From NCBI RefSeq assembly GCF_010093815.1, contig NW_022985565.1, forward strand, positions 211,924-275,923: a DNA stretch of 64,000 nt, read 5' to 3'. The translations under genes were made by a program, and so were the position numbers. The notes under the pieces were generated by a model. The model saw only the letters and a program-made list of their open reading frames with translations. It was not told the DNA's origin and ran no database searches. The stretch is from Pseudovirgaria hyperparasitica. Lineage: Eukaryota; Ascomycota; Dothideomycetes; Acrospermales; Acrospermaceae. Position 1 is the first letter of the stretch; each line of letters starts with the position of its first letter. This document shows, piece after piece, positions 24,001 through 39,300 of the stretch.

Positions 24001-25857
24001 GGTCCGTATAGTAAGGTTCTATATCTTCTTACTAATAGTTATAACTTACTAGTATAATTTACTATAGTATTATCGGAATATTAATATCTTCTTCTAAAAA
24101 TTAAGGATAGGGTTTAGGCGTCTAAGCTAAGGTATCTCTAGAATTATATTCTATTAGCTAATATTAGCTATAATAAATCTATTAGATATCTACTATTTTA
24201 TTATCTTTAAGTTATAAACTTTATAATTTATTATAGCTTTACCTAAAGTTCTAACTTTATATCTATTAACTACGATAGTTCGGCTAACTTTACTAAGATT
24301 ATATAATAATCTATACTTCTTTATAAGAATTAATAAAATATAGTTATCTTCTATACTAGTATCTATAAGGGCCTATATAGTTTTATTACTATTTACTATA
24401 GATAATAATACTTTTAGTAATATTAGGTCTTTACTCGCTAGAAGGCGCTATAGCTTCTTCTAAGTATATATAATTTAGCTAAGAATACGGTTAGATCTTA
24501 TGTACTAGTCTACTCTTTTTTTAGATTCTTATAGTTAGGCGAAATATATTCTATTTCTCTATACTTATAGTAACGAAGTATACTATAATTCTACTATTTT
24601 ATAATAGGCGTTATATTTAAGTCTATATCTTATCCTTTTCTACGTTAAGAAGTACTATCTTAATTATTTTAGTATCCTCTTAACGTGTTTCTACTCTAAT
24701 TTATACTCTTCTAGCGCTAATTATAGTAAGGTTACTCTTAATTAAACGTATTTAATTAACCTTATTTCTAACCTATATAGAGTTTATCGGTTTTATCTAG
24801 AGAGCCGCGTTTCTTAAGAATACGGTAGTATTTATTAGCTTTCTTCTCTAATTTATATAGATAGTTAAAACTTAATAATACTATTTCTAGTCTTTTATAG
24901 ATTAACGGAAGTAGTACTTCGCGAAACTAGAATATATAAATATTTTTCTATAGCGTAGGGATATTATTCTATAGGTTTTAGAGGTATTATAGTAGTTAAG
25001 TAGATATCTAGTTCGGTCGTTATACTACGCTTCTTAACTTAGATAGTATCTTTCTTTTATATTCTCTATCTATTCCGAGAGTATTTAATATAAATATAGC
25101 TAAATATTTCTAGATTATCGTAGATAGTAGCTATACTTCCTTCTATCTATTCTATTAATTATAGAATTATAAGTCTAGGTATCGTTCTCTAAATAAAATA
25201 TATTATACTTTAGTAGAAAAGAGTAGAGAGTTATTAAGAAAGTACTTTTTATAGTCTCTCTTCTAGTCTTTCTACTTCTTTTAGTTCTTCTCTATAAATA
25301 TAGTTAGATCTTTAGATTTTAGTATATCTAGAGAAGGAGTAGAGTAAATTAGTAATAAAGCGGCCGGGTATATAGTAGATTATTATAACTCTAATAGTAG
25401 GTAAACTAATTCCGCCTAAATTAGTATAGAAAGTTATCTATCTACTATCGTTTAGTATAGTTCTTTAAGAGACTCCTTAAGTTCTCGTCTCTTTACGAGG
25501 AGTTTCGCGTATTCTATCTATTCTTTAAGGGTTTAAATCTCTTAAGTCTAATTTACGACATATTTCTAAAGTTTAGTAATAGTTTATTATAATATCTTAT
25601 ATAGCTCTACCACGACTCGTTATCCGGCTTTATATTATTAGAAGTTACTTAGCGTCTCTACTATTTCTTCGTCTAAAAGCTCTATAATTTAGTCTAATAT
25701 TTCTACTTCTTAGTTAGAAATAGTTAGGATTAATACTAATTATAGAGGATCTCTATTATTTAATATAGTATTACTTATCTATATAGTAGATCGTGTCGAC
25801 CTTCTTAGTTCTAGTTAGACTATCTTAACTATAGTACTATATAGAGAGTAATTTAAA

Positions 25858-26085
25858 TATAAGAATAGAGTTATTAGATAGTAGTATAGTTAGATAGAAT
25901 AATAGGGTATATTCTATTATAGAACGAATTACTACCGAACCCTTTCGGTAGAAATCTAAGAGTATATATATAAAGAGACGCTAATCTATCTAGTATATAA
26001 CTATTTACTACCCTTTACGTTACCTTCTAACCCTATTAGCTAAGGTACGTATAGATCGGGTTCTACCTAAGGCTAAGTCCTAATA
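25858..26085 (-). repeat. 5' LTR of the gypsy element
   Basis: 228 bp and less mutated than its partner; it still holds CCGAACCCTTTCGG where the other copy has CTAAACTCTTTTAG. No convincing tRNA primer-binding site remains next to it. Confidence 0.88.
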
Positions 26086-27611
26086 AACGCGGTCTAGAAT
26101 AATCTAGAATAAAATATATATTCTCTTATAAGGTAACTTAGAAGAAGAACTAGTAGATCTTCTATAAGACCCGTTAGTAGTATAAGGCGGGCGGAAAGAA
26201 ATAGTATAAATCTCTTCTACGGCCTTAGTAGCTAAAACTAACTCTCTAGAATAGATAGTCTAAGTACTAGAAATCTTATAGCGACTAAAAATTATAAGCT
26301 AAGGTTAATAATAATTAACGGTTTCTAAACTTATACTTTAATAACCTCTAGAAAGAGCTTATAGCGCTCTCTAAACTCTCTATATATAGAAGCTAGATAA
26401 CCGCTAGAACCGCCAAGAGTCTCACAGACGCGAAGATCATTATATATATCTTATATATAAATAGAAACCTAAAAACGCATTAGTATAGATAACTTTAGAT
26501 TACCCTAGACTAAAATAGTCTAATAGACTTATCTAAAGATAAACTTTACTAAGAACAGTATAGCGGCGGTAGCAGATAGAGAGCTTAAAGATTAGACATA
26601 TAGACCTATCACGGTTAGTAGAGTAGTAGCTAATACTAGAGTTAGAGCGGAAGAGATATTTAGAGCTAGTAGCGTAAGCCTTAATATACTTAAAGTATAT
26701 TAAACTATAGTTTACTATTTTCCTATAGCGTAAACCGCGACTATATTTAGTATCTTTAGTAACCTAGGCCTTATTATTACTAGGGCTAGGTTTAGAATAA
26801 ATATTAAGGTCCTAAAAGAACCTAGAGTAACTAAGTTAGTCTATATTAGACTAAAAAGAGAAATAGTATTTAGAGTAAGGTAGTAAAGGTATAAACTCTT
26901 AATTATTATCTATAATAAGATCTTCTTTATTCTCTAAAGGAGATAGAGTAGATAGATAGCGCGAGTAGATATAGATAGACTTTATAGCTACCTCTTCCGT
27001 AATACTAGTACTAGAATTATCTAGATTAGAGCGACTAGTAGCTATATTAGTAGTAATAGTAGTAGTAGCCTTAGCTACCTTCTTCTCTAACTTAGAGCGC
27101 GCCTTTATACTACTATAATAAGTAGATTTTTTAGCTAGTATAGCTAGGGTAGAGATAATCCCTTTAGAGTAAGTCTTATAAGAGAAGGAGATAGACTTAG
27201 AAATAGAACTAGTATTAGATATCTATATATATATATTAGCTAGAGATCTAAGAGTAGAATACTTATTTAGTCTTAAAGATAATTAAAGAAGCTAAATTAG
27301 TAACTATAATAACGCGAATAGATTATATAGAACTAGCTCTAATAAAAATAGACTACTCTAGACCTAAATAGATCTAAACTAAAGAAGATAGTATATAAAT
27401 TAATAACTTATCTTAAGAGTAAGGTAGATATACTAGAGAAGAAAATTTAGAATAAGAGAACTAAATATAAGCTTAGTTAATATAGCGGTTATATAACCCG
27501 CGGAGCTATCTCTAAGGTAGTAGCTATAAAGTAAGAGATAAGCGTGTATATAAATAAAAGTAAACTAGAGCTTAAGTTTACTAATATAAAGACTATTAAT
27601 AATATTATATA
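26086..27611 (+). pseudogene. Middle remnant of the TIR element's coding region
   Basis: AT-rich DNA between the gypsy and LINE insertions. Several plus-strand stretches are open or interrupted only by RIP-type stops, for example about 26,560-26,900 and 27,420-27,600, the latter with a Lys-rich, coiled-coil-like stretch. I cannot match it to a transposase. It ends with the left copy of the LINE's 15-bp target duplication. Confidence 0.4.
27597..27611. repeat. Left copy of the LINE target-site duplication
   Basis: TAATAATATTATATA, identical to 32890-32904. The pair flanks the LINE exactly. Confidence 0.82.
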
Positions 27612-27849
27612 ATAATAATAATAATAATATTGTATAACTAGGTAGAGTAGTACTCTACAGGCCTATGCCTCCTCTAGTCTAAGCCACTATATAAGAAGAA
27701 ACCCTATAGGGAAAAACTTCCTTATATCTATAACTACATCTCGTTAAACCTCTATTTCGTCTTAAGTATATAGCTATAGGGTACGCCTATTAGCCTATAG
27801 CCTATATTACCGTTATTTTACCCTTAGGTAGCACGTATAGGTGCGGAGG

Positions 27850-27880
27850 TTATTAGTTAAGGGCTGCCCTTAACTAATAA
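27850..27880. repeat. 31-bp perfect palindrome in the LINE 3' region
   Basis: TTATTAGTTAAGGGC, a central T, then the exact reverse complement of that arm. It lies about 240 bp inside the LINE 3' end and has a near-identical copy at 32624-32654. Confidence 0.93.
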
Positions 27881-28199
27881 TCGGGGTTCTCCCGGGGTTC
27901 TTCCGGTATATATCGGGTTACTACCGGCGTATACCGGGTCTCTTCTAGTATATATTTCTAGGTCCACTAGTACTAGAGGAGTAGTAGATATATAAGCATC
28001 CATCGGGAGACGTCCTTAGGGTACTTATTAAGCTATCGTATAATATCTAAAGTCTTCGTAACGTGGATAAGCCATTACCGTTATATATGGAGGTTAGGGT
28101 ATATAGCTAGATAGTGGCGTATTATACCTCTCCGGCCGCACGCCTTACACCATAGAGATACGTCGGGGACGCCTCTCTTATAGAGGTAGTATAGGAGTC

Positions 28200-31100
28200 C
28201 CATGGCGCCCGTTCGGGCTTAGATAAGTATAGATGCTTAGACTTTCGTTAGCCCTTTATACATCTATTTACTTAGTTCCTTCTATAGCCCTCGAATCTAC
28301 TCTAGGTACCTATCCTACTAGAAGGTCTAGTAGGTATAGAGTGCCTCTTTCTACTTATCTTAAGTCCACGACCGTATGTTTTTCACGAGTTCTTAAAGGC
28401 TCTACTAGTCTAGGAGAGCGTCCGGGTTATCTCGGACTTCTTATACTACTTAGCTAGAGTCGGCTTCTATTAAGCATCTATACCGTATTCGATTCCGGCC
28501 TATATATAGGAGTACGCGGTAATATATACTAATTCATACACGTAGCGCGGCGAAAGTATATTCTACGTTTCCTATGCGTTCCTATACTTATTATTTAGTG
28601 AAGTATACTACCCTCTATATCTAGTAGAAGTTATATATACTTATAACGTCTGTCTCGCGTCGTAGTAGTACCGTGTTAGTAGCTTTATATACGCCTAATA
28701 TAAGATAGAGTATACGGTTCTATATAGATCCGAGCTTTATTCGCCTAGTCTATATAAGGGCCGTGTACTAGCACTCGTGTCCGTACGTAAAGGCGGGTCG
28801 TGCTATAGATATATATAGCTAGCGTACCTTATCCCGGGCGGTTCCCTATATAGAGGCTATAATCCGTCGTATAGCGGCTTCTACCTAGAGGGCCCTAGAG
28901 ACGGCGTATACCACTTATGGTCCCCATTTAAGCTTACTATCTAGTATGACTCCGAGCGCGCGCATGCTTTATACTAGTAGTTTATTAAATGCGTCGATTC
29001 GGGGGCGTCGTTCGCCTTCTCTAGTTACCTATTTCCCTTAATAATTAATAAAGTGCATAAGCTGGTATTTCTCTAGGGCGAACTTTACTCTATGGCGTTT
29101 TACCTACTAGAGGTACCTCTCGTGGTCCTATTCTAGTCTTCTATACGTTCGGTTAGTATTATTATTAATAGCTAGGAGGTATATATTATTAGCGTATCCG
29201 ACTACCTCTATATACTTTATTCCTTAAAGAAGGTCTACCGTAAAGAAGAGGAATAGGATCGGAGAGATGGTGCTCCCTTATAGAATGCCGCATACCGTCT
29301 CTTTATATTCGCTTTAGTATCTAGGAATATATATCTAAGTTATTCTTCCTATGAGGAATGACTATATAAAGCGTATAATCCATTCTAGTATTCGTCTTAT
29401 CCGGAGGTTATAAATAAGTCTTATATGGTTTACCTTATCAAACGCTCCGGCTATATCGAGGGAGAGGAGCGATACTACCCGTCCCTACTTCTATGCGGCC
29501 TAGACGACTTTAATAATATATTAGATAGCTATTATTAGGGAGCTATCTATCTTTACCTTCTAGTTTGGAGGGAGGAGATTATATTCCTATACCGCGGTAC
29601 TTATCTTCTTCGCTATTATAGCCTCTAGTATCTTACCTAGGTAGGAGAGAAGGGCGATTGGTCTCTATCCCTTTAGGGAGTTAGGGCTCTTTCCTAGTTT
29701 CGGGAGTATGATGGTATAGGCGACTTAGAAGTACTAGGGGTAGTACCCCTGCGTGACGCATGCTTAGAATATACGAGTAATAAGTGGTAGGGTCGCCTTT
29801 ATAGTTCTTTTTAGGTATTGATTTAGAATTCCATCTGGTCCGGGTGCTTTATTATTTGGGAGTATCTTAATAATATTAAGTATATCCTCCTCCGTAACTT
29901 CTTTAGGGATGTCTACCGTATATAGGTATTCGGCGTCGTGAACGTCTAATAGGTCTACTAGTTCCGGGAGAGGGAATATGGCCTCCCGTAGGGCCTTAGT
30001 TTTCTTAAGGCTCGTGGAGTATGTTCTCCCCTAATATATTAGGGGAGGCATAAGTGGCGGGGGTGTCGGAGTGTCTACGCCCTTAGCCCATTTCGCTATA
30101 CGCCATAGCCCTATTACATATCGTGTCTATTAACTAGTAATTATACGCCACTATTTACGCCTTTTATTATAGAGGACTTTATCGCGTTATTATATCGCTT
30201 TCTTCTATTCTTTCTACGACTCGGGTATTCTCGTACGGTATATATATCTATATAGCCTTTAGGCGTCTTATCTACTTTCCCGTACTTAAGGAATCCCCTT
30301 TACTTCCGGGGGCTAGTATATTCGGTATAGTACGTGTTTATTTCTCGCATTCTAGTATATTTATAGGAGTATCTATACGGCCTAGTCTATAGCTAGGTTA
30401 TTAGATATATCGACTATAGAGGGATCTAAGATCGCCGATTCCAGGTCCTTCAGGTACTTTTCCTAGTTAGTATCCTTCTATATCTATCGTCCCCGTTATT
30501 TATTCGGGGTATATATATTTATTACGGTTTCTATATATTCGTGGTCGGAATCCGTCTATACCTGGCCTAGGCGGTAGTATTAGATCCGGTAACTAATATG
30601 CTCTGTGGCGAAGGTAAGGTTAAGCGTGGACCCGTCTTCGTCCTATTTATGTTTTTTCTATATAACTTATTCTATAGGTATAAGTAGGTATAGGAAGTCG
30701 TAGTAGCGGGTGCGTAGTTCCCTTACTCTAAGTTCTTCCCTAACCACGGCTAGGCCTCCCTACTATCGGTAGTAGAGGTTAAAGTCTCCTAGAAGGATAT
30801 ATTACCCTAGTTCTATAGTACCCTCGAGCATCTTATCTAGTATAAGTATACGTTATTAGTTATATATGTTATATATATATAGGGGGCCTATATCTATTTA
30901 TAGGTATAGTATTATTCTAAGGTTATCGCGCTCGGTATACGACTATAATAAGAGTAGTATTAATCTATAAATATGGAAGAGGACTTATCTTTCTAGTCCT
31001 AGAGGGTATATAGTATGGTATCCGGGGTGTGTGGTTGGTTTACTCGTCTAGTAGTATTTATAGGGTTCCTAGATGGCGAGTATTATAGCCCCGGTCTCTT

Positions 31101-31250
31101 CGAGGAGCGTCGCCTAGTTCTCTCTTTTATATTATATATTTACCTATATAATTTAGAGTATATTCTAGTCCCTTATTAGGTACTAGGGAGTATATATACC
31201 TATATGCTTATTCCTTAGAGGCGCGACTATCCTCGCGCGGTAGCGGCTTT
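28200..31250 (-). pseudogene. LINE ORF2 remnant: endonuclease and reverse transcriptase
   Basis: The signatures read in order on the minus strand are LLGDFN (endonuclease, about 30,790) and ETV.GI..GSTISPILFLFF followed by VGYANNIYLLA (reverse transcriptase, about 29,300-29,165). The two catalytic Asp codons of the YADD box read as Asn, which would abolish catalysis. Stops are frequent, and the limits given are approximate. Confidence 0.78.
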
Positions 31251-31399
31251 AACTATGCCTTTTGGTCGTCCCATCGTCTTCGGGATAATCTACTATCCCG
31301 TCTAACTACCTTCCGGAGGGGAGGTTAGGGGTGTTATAAAGGAAGGGCCCGAGGTAGGTATTATATTCTATAACTATCTCGCGCCTCTCGCTTTTATCG

Positions 31400-31680
31400 T
31401 GCGAATATATTCTATAACCTATTTACGTTTTATGCACGTTAACGACCATAACGGGTGTTTCCCGTCGTAGTTTAAATACTATACTATATCCCTATTTCTT
31501 AGCCCTTCTCCTCGCGGTTTATAAGGGTACTCCTAGGTAGCGTGGTCCCCACGGTACTATCCGCACTTAGTCTTCTATAAGCACCTTTATATAGTATGTC
31601 CATACCCTTAGCAGTTAAAGTACTATATTATTACCTATGCCCTATCCCATGGCTCGGCCATAAGGAGCTCTCCTTCTACT
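31400..31680 (-). pseudogene. LINE ORF1 (gag-like) remnant with CCHC zinc knuckles
   Basis: The minus strand near 31,625-31,520 reads FNC-x-GYGHTI-x-RC followed by a second KCG/RGDHAT cluster, a pair of CCHC knuckles with Cys or Gln codons changed to TAG/TAT-type codons. This is the usual C-terminal part of Tad-like ORF1. Confidence 0.65.
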
Positions 31681-32623
31681 AGGAATCCCTCCTATATAAT
31701 ATGTTATACGAGGGCGGGGTCTCGGAGCTCTATAATTATAGTAGAGTATTTTTTCGCCGTCGTCTTAATCGTCTATAGGTTCTTCTACCACGCTTTCATA
31801 AACTTAATCCCTAGGTATTTTCGCGTGTTAGATTATTCTATACGCGTAATATCCTCCGCTCCGATAGCCTATCCCCGTACGGGTACTAAGTATACCTATA
31901 TCGGGTATATGGCCGCCCTAATAGAGGCGCCTAGGAAGATACTACTAATCGCGTTCGGATCGCGCGAGATAGTCTACTACACGATATTTATTATCGTGGT
32001 AAGTACTACTCCTCCTAGCGTGAGTTTAGCGGCGACGATATTTAACTATATTCCCTTTTATTCGTTAATCTTACTTACTATATCCTTTAGGGATGCTCGC
32101 TAGACCTATACTAGAGTATCCTTATCCTAGATTATAACGCGTATACTATACGCCGCGTCGCTGGTCCGGGGGGCCCGTAGTATAGCTTCCGGTATTACTA
32201 CTATTTATGCCTATATGCTAGGGCGCTTACCTTAAGTAAGTTCCTCCTAGATTCTATGTAGGCTAGCCTCTATTCGGTCGAGCCTACCCTCCGGTCCTCC
32301 TAGTTATATCTTCTTCTCCTCCTCCGTAATTCCCCTTAGGTTCCGGATAAGGTCCTAGAATATATATAGAAGGGTCTTCTAGCCCTCTCCGGCTTCCTTC
32401 TCTACACGTACTACCTAGTAGTTAATATAATCTAGGAGGGTTTCCCCTCTCGGGGTCCCCTTTATTCCGCCTATCTATAGCGGCGTGCGCCTTTAGATAT
32501 ATTCTACGTTTTAGATAGGTATATAGCTACCCTCGGTAATATCGCTATATGGCCTTTTCTATCGTACTGGTGGGGGTATATCTAGTATATGCCGGGGTAT
32601 ATCGGTGCCTAAGGCCGCTATAT

Positions 32624-32654
32624 TTATTAGTTAAGGGCTACCCTTAACTAATAA
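32624..32654. repeat. Second copy of the 31-bp palindrome, LINE 5' region
   Basis: Same arms as 27850-27880 (TTATTAGTTAAGGGC) with one transition in the right arm. It lies about 235-265 bp inside the LINE 5' end. Confidence 0.92.
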
Positions 32655-32889
32655 AAGGGGGTCGGCGTATCAGCGTTCTAGTAGCGTGGTCCGTGCCTCT
32701 ATCTCCGTAAGGATTTTAAGAGGGTATATATATATCTTTATACGGTAATAACGTCTTGGTTTCGACGCTACACGTACGTGCGTGTAGTAGTAGTTAGTAT
32801 ACTCGGTATACTCTATCGATTAAGGTGTGTATCTCGCTATATTACCCCGAATAGACCAAGTTAGCCTCTTGGGGATGTAAAAGAAGTCC

Positions 32890-32904
32890 TAATAATATTA
32901 TATA
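32890..32904. repeat. Right copy of the LINE target-site duplication
   Basis: TAATAATATTATATA, the same 15 bases as at 27597-27611. Confidence 0.82.
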
Positions 32905-35293
<2,389 letters not shown>

Positions 35294-36378
35294 AGTGTGA
35301 TGCACACGTCGTGAACGTGGTAATTAGACTGGAGGGGGTCTTTGAAAGGGGGGGGAAAGGTTAGAGATAGAGGGAGATATAAAGGCGCTTTGATCCTGGT
35401 CAAAATCAAACAATTTCAACTTGAAATTCAGAGACTGGTTCGAGTTCGATCTGGTTTGTTTGGCTGATAGACAGACAATAAAACAGTTTTTGTGGACGTG
35501 AGCGTCATAGTGAACGTGAATAGATTGGGAACTGGGAATTGGGAACTGGAAATTGGGGAATTGGGGAATTGGGAATTGGGAATTGGGATCAGAGTGTCGA
35601 GACTAGGGCGTCAAGATCAGAGACTCAAGGCTGGAGAGTCAAGGCTGGAGAGTCAAGACTGGGCATTTGGATTATGAAATGGAAGATCCAAGATCAATTT
35701 GGGGCGGTGGATATTTCTGTCTGCATATGCATGAATCGAAGAATGAATCGAAGAATGAATCGAAGAATGAATCGAAGAATGAATCGAAGAATNNNNNNNN
35801 NNNNNNNNNNNNATGAATCGAAGAATGAATCGAAGAATGAATCGAAGAATGAATCGAAGAATGAATCGAAGAATAAATTGAATAAATATATATCCGCCAA
35901 CCCCATCATCCCAACCCATCATCACACCCCCAATTCCTTTCCACCCCAAAATGTCAGTCAGGGTGTTAGTAGACCCACGACAATATCCACCCCCCAATCC
36001 CTATCCCTCTCCCTCTCCACCCAACTAATACCAAAGATCAGACAGACCCCAGGACTTAAATCATATATCCTTCCTTCTACCGTCAAGCAAGACTCCGCAC
36101 CATTTCCCCATACACTCAGATCGGAAATACGCCATTGTCGTGCGACATGAGCATCTTTCTTGCTGCTGCTGCTGGTGCTGCTACGGGAGGAGAGATTTCG
36201 GACTCCTTTATGGCATTTCATTTTATCTTTTGATGTTGCGTACCCTACCATACCATACCACACCATACCATACCATACCACACCAGTCTCGCATGCATGC
36301 ATACCTATCATACACCCTCTCCTCTCCCATCGCCCTCTCCATACCCCTTACTCCCCCCTCCCCTCAACCAACCCCCCA
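35294..36378. other. Convergent intergenic region with tandem repeats and an assembly gap
   Basis: 3' flanks of DUS2 and AlaRS. It contains GGGAATT/GGGAACTGG repeats (about 35,526-35,588), a GAGTCAAGGCTG repeat (about 35,620-35,660), the 12-bp array with a run of N, and CATAC/CACAC pentamers (about 36,245-36,290). No gene is seen. Confidence 0.6.
35730..35875. repeat. 12-bp tandem repeat interrupted by a 20-N assembly gap
   Basis: The unit ATGAATCGAAGA is repeated without visible change on both sides of the N run at 35793-35812, so the true copy number is unknown. Confidence 0.95.
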
Positions 36379-39300
36379 TCAAAGCCCAAACCCCTCAAGC
36401 CACGCCGTCGCCACACCCAGCGCCTCATCCACCCTGCGCACCTCCGTGCCCTGTCCAATCGCCGTAGCCGGGGGTTTCCCACCCGCCTTGCCACCGACAA
36501 CCGCGCTAACGGCCTTGGACCATTCTGCTGCTGTTGCGCCTTTTGATGTGTATTGCTATTGTGTCTGAGTTAGTACCTACGAAGATAGATTGTTGGGAGG
36601 GGGAAAAAAGATAGAGGAGGAGGAAAAGGGGGAAAGGGGGGGGGACATACCGCGCCCACATAGCAGCCATGCACGACCTTGCCCTCGGCCTCATCCGCGG
36701 CGAGCAGATAGACTGCGTTATCCTTGTTCTTGGTGCTGACGGATTTGATGGCTTCGCTGATGGTTTTGTTGACGGTTGGGCTGTAGGGGATTTTGGTGAC
36801 TAGGAAGGGGGTCTTTTCCTTCTCCTTTTCTTCTGCACCATCCTTCGTGTCACCAGAACCGAAATGCCCGGCAACAATATCCAGGACGCGCTTGAGCTCC
36901 GCCTTGGCAGCAGCCTTTTGCTCGTCCAGGATCGCCTTGCCCACCGCCGCAAAGCGCGTCCTGAACTCGGACTTGCGCACGGCCGAAATGTCGAGCATGT
37001 CCAGCTCCTTCTGCGTCGCCTTTGCACGCCGTTCCTTGTCGGGCCCAAACGGCATCTTCTCCAGCGCGGTGAGCGTAGTGGCAAACTCGTCGGCCAGGCG
37101 CTGGACATCGTACGCGGCCTGGCCCGTGACCGCAACGATGCGCCGCACGCCCTTTGCGATGCCGATTTCCTCCTTGATGACGAGCTCCTTGATGTCGCCC
37201 GTCTTGTCGACGTGGGTGCCGCCGCAGAACTCGACGCTGACGTTGCGCCACTCCGGGTTCGCGACGTCCTGGAGGAGGTCCTCGACGGGCACGCCGACGG
37301 AGACGACGCGGACGGGGTCCGGGTATGTTTCGCCGAAGACGGCGCGGACGCCCTGGATCTGCTTTGCGGTGGCGAGCGGGACGTCGGTGGCGTAGACCTG
37401 GACGTTTTGGCGGATGTATTTTGTGGACTTGTCTTCGATTTGCTGGAGGTCGGCGTCGGATATGCCGGCCTTGTGGGAGAAGTCGAAGCGGAGCTTCTCC
37501 GGGGCGACGAGCGAGCCTTTCTGGTTGATGTCGTCGCCGAGGACTTCGCGGAGGGCGTAGTTGAGGATGTGCGTGCCCGTGTGGTTGTTGCGGATTGGAG
37601 CGCGGCGGAGCTCTTCGAATTGGCATGTTACTTCGTCGCCCACAGAGAGGTTGCCATACTTCATGGCGCCAGTGTGCAACACATAGCCGGCGTAGACTTG
37701 TGCGTTCTCGACGTCAAGCTCGGCCACGCCATCGATCAGTATACTGCCGGTGTCGTACTCCTGACCACCCTGTTCCGCGTAGAAACACGTCTTGTCCAGC
37801 AGCAGGCCTAGCTGCTCTCCTTCCGGCACCTCCGATGTAGACTGGAGGAACTGTCGGTTGTGGTAGATTGCCTTGACATGCGCGGTGATATTGCTCTTGC
37901 CGAACTTTGCGCTATCGTCCGTTTTTGGGACGTCTGGCATCTGCTCCAACGCACCCAGATCGTGGACGTCCAGCTTGATCAGATCGGACGCTGCCTTCTT
38001 CGTGCCCTTGCTCGCCTCACGTGCCTTCTCTCGTGCTTCGTTGACTTCGGCCTCGTTGATGCTTAGTCCTCGCTCCTTGGCCATGAGGTCGGTAAGATCT
38101 TCCGGAAATCCATACGTATCATACAGCCGCCACACTTGCCAGCCAGGCAGGACATTTGAGCCTTTCGCCTCGGCTTCTCGGGCGTACTTGGCGAACTGCA
38201 CCTCACCCCGATCCAGTGTCTTTGCAAAGGACAGTTCTTCCTCGTCGAGAATCTCTTTGATGTCCGACTCCTTCTTCTTAATCTCGGGAAACATCGCCCC
38301 CATGTGCTCGATGACCGTCGGCACGAGCTGCGAGAAGAAGCTGCCAATCTCAACGTTGAGGTTCTTTCTGGCAAAACGGGCTCCACGCCGCAGCACTCGT
38401 CGCACTACATAGCCCCTTCCAGTCGCGTTTGGTACAGCACCGTCTGCAATCGCAAAGGTCAATAACCGCACATGGTCGGCAACGATACGGTACGTGGTAT
38501 CAATGTCGTCCGGGTCCTCTGCGCCAAACTTCCCCTGATACTCCCTCACACCTGTAATCTCATTGATCCGCTGAAAAAGGGGTGTAAAGACGTCGGTGTC
38601 GTAGTTTGACATCTTATCCTGCAAGACCGAAACTAACCGCTCAAACCCCATACCGGTATCGACATGCTTGTTTGGCAGAGACTTCAGACTCTTGTCACTC
38701 TCTCGATTGTACTGAATGAAGACGTTGTTCCAGATCTCAAGCACATTCGGATCGTCCATGTTCACCAAATGCGCAGCGTTGCGGCCGCCGATACGGTCGT
38801 AGTGAATCTCGCTACACGGACCACACGGACCTTGATCGCCCATCTCCCAGAAGTTGTCCTTCATGTTGCCCCCTAGAATGTGATCCTCAGGCACTCCTAC
38901 AGACTTCCAGAGCTCCTTGGCCTCCAAGTCCGGCTCCATGCCCTCGGAGCCCTCAAAGTACGTCACATATAGGCGGTCTGCTGGGATCGCATAGGTTTCC
39001 GTGAGCAGTTTCCATGAAAACTCAATCGCCTCTTTCTTGAAGTAGTCGCCGAAGCTCCAATTGCCCAACATCTCGAAGAAGGTGTGGTGATAACTATCCC
39101 TGCCAACGTCGTCGAGGTCGTTGTGTTTGCCACCAGCACGTATACATTTTTGCGAGTTGACCGCACGCTTCAGCGTAGCAAAATCTGACTGGGGATCGAC
39201 CGTTCCTAGGAATATAGACTTATATTGGTTCATGCCCGCATTGGTAAAGAGTAGAGTGGGATCTGAGAGGGGCACAACGGATGAAGAAGGCACTATGTGA

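Larger units (their letters stand above)
18702..26085 (-). mobile_element. Ty3/gypsy LTR retrotransposon, RIP-inactivated, minus strand
   Basis: Two 228-bp direct repeats flank 6.9 kb. In minus orientation the LTR begins TATTAGGACTTAGCC and ends TTCTTATA, consistent with TG...CA ends changed by RIP. A purine tract (minus strand GAGGGAAGGGATAAT at 18930-18944) abuts the left copy, making it the 3' LTR. Reverse-transcriptase and integrase signatures on the minus strand agree with that orientation. No target-site duplication is evident: TAAAT precedes the left LTR and AACGC follows the right one. Confidence 0.88.
27612..32889 (-). mobile_element. LINE-type (Tad/I-like) non-LTR retrotransposon, RIP-damaged, minus strand
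   Basis: 5.28 kb flanked by a 15-bp direct repeat. In minus orientation the order is a CCHC zinc-knuckle gag-like frame (about 31,630-31,560), an apurinic-type endonuclease (about 31,250-30,600, with LLGDFN near 30,790) and a reverse transcriptase (about 29,300-29,150, with ISPILFLFF and GYANNI where GYADDI is expected). The 3' end is an ATT/TAA microsatellite at 27,612-27,640, as in I/Tad-like elements. It is much more GC-rich than the gypsy element yet also short of CA and TG. Reading frames are broken by TAG/TAA. Confidence 0.88.

Noticed and set aside
28233-28457. Plus-strand frames in the LINE (also 31825-32103)
   Set aside because: The LINE codes on the minus strand; these are chance openings with no family likeness.
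35437-35460. tRNA B-box-like GGTTCGAGTTC
   Set aside because: No matching A box, acceptor stem or cloverleaf around it. I found no convincing tRNA or rRNA gene in the window.
35730-35875. CRISPR-like array
   Set aside because: A simple head-to-tail 12-bp repeat without spacers in a eukaryotic genome.
36864-37811. 315-residue plus-strand frame
   Set aside because: Antisense to the alanyl-tRNA synthetase editing domain.
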